Positions 6,827 to 7,215 of a stretch of 7,215 bases of DNA are shown here, piece after piece. The notes under the pieces were generated by a model. That model saw only the letters and a program-made list of their open reading frames with translations. It was not told where the DNA came from and did not search any database. Origin of the DNA: Verrucomicrobiales bacterium (GTDB lineage: Bacteria > Verrucomicrobiota > Verrucomicrobiia > Verrucomicrobiales > DEV007); assembly GCA_013003335.1 (NCBI GenBank), contig JABDJT010000457.1, forward strand, positions 1 to 7,215. Direction: 5' to 3'. The first letter of the stretch is position 1. Each line of letters opens with the position of its first letter. A program made the translations under genes and the position numbers.

Positions 6827-7215
6827 ATGAAACGCCGCGTCATTCTCCAAACCGTCCTCCTCGGCTCGGCATCACTCTTCCTGCTGGCGCAGGACACCCC
6901 GCAATTCGGCACGGATTACAAGCCGACGCATTTCGGGATCCAGGACGGCGAGGTTCCGAATGACCCGCGCGATTTTCGGTACGGCCGGTTTTCCGGATTT
7001 CCGACCTGGAAAGTGAACCAGGAGGTTCCAAACGACGTTTTCACATTCGCCCGCCTCCGCTACAACTCAGGCCAGTGGATGGGGCGACACCCGAAATGGC
7101 GGATCGATTACCCTGACGCTGAGCTGAATTTTTCCTACCGCCTTCAACAGCTGACCTCGCTCGAAACGAATCCGAATGGCGTCGTCGTCGACATCGATGC
7201 CGAGCAGCTCCGGCA
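6827..7215 (+). CDS. Exported DUF4159 domain protein, N-terminal part, cut by the right edge
   Basis: The first 129 codons are present and the frame is open to the window edge. Residues 1-22 (MKRRVILQTVLLGSASLFLL then AQ) form an export signal; RRVILQ resembles a twin-arginine motif, but an ordinary Sec signal is equally possible. The segment from about residue 70 has the DUF4159 signature: FTFARLRYNSGQW, then KWRIDYPDAELNFSYRLQQL and VVVDIDAEQL. DUF4159 is a conserved domain of unknown function, common in Planctomycetes, Verrucomicrobia and related groups, and as I recall predicted to have a glutamine-amidotransferase-like fold; I assign no activity. The ATG at 6827 directly precedes the signal peptide and follows an A/T-rich leader (gatttttaaatttt) with no Shine-Dalgarno sequence. 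It is codirectional with the TPR-peptidase gene 79 bp upstream and may be cotranscribed, since the repeat between them cannot form the usual stem. Confidence 0.8.
   Translation, partial: MKRRVILQTVLLGSASLFLLAQDTPQFGTDYKPTHFGIQDGEVPNDPRDFRYGRFSGFPTWKVNQEVPNDVFTFARLRYNSGQWMGRHPKWRIDYPDAELNFSYRLQQLTSLETNPNGVVVDIDAEQLR

Overview
The window looks like chromosomal DNA of a Gram-negative, moderately GC-rich bacterium, most likely of the Planctomycetes-Verrucomicrobia-Chlamydiae group. Verrucomicrobiota is my best guess. The pointers are a large exported TPR/metallopeptidase protein followed by a DUF4159 protein, an FHA protein with a coiled coil and a proline-rich tail, leaders with almost no Shine-Dalgarno sequence, and a possible verrucomicrobial-type LexA half-palindrome next to dinB. 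This placement is inference; no rRNA or other phylogenetic marker is present.

Layout from left to right: (1) the N-terminal 171 codons of a short-chain dehydrogenase/reductase on the minus strand, running off the left edge; (2) a 96-bp divergent intergenic region with a possible sigma70-type promoter; (3) an FHA-domain protein, plus strand; (4) a copy of an inverted-repeat element at the convergent junction; (5) pabB, minus strand, for 4-amino-4-deoxychorismate synthesis in the folate pathway; (6) a 55-bp divergent spacer with a candidate LexA site; (7) dinB, DNA polymerase IV, plus strand; (8) a second copy of the inverted repeat; (9) a 911-residue exported TPR-gluzincin-TPR protein; (10) a third, rearranged copy of the repeat; (11) the start of an exported DUF4159 protein running off the right edge. 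There is no gene-free stretch longer than 120 bases.

The genes do not form one pathway. pabB and dinB share a divergent control region but are metabolically unrelated. The TPR-peptidase and the DUF4159 gene are codirectional, 79 bp apart and both carry export signals, so they could be co-expressed envelope proteins. The most unusual signal is the three-copy intergenic repeat. Each copy starts within about 15 bases of a stop codon. Two copies are near-perfect hairpins with the same five-base loop, and in the third copy one arm is flipped so that the arms become direct repeats. I see no phage, transposase, CRISPR, tRNA or rRNA genes, and no convincing new multi-gene system.
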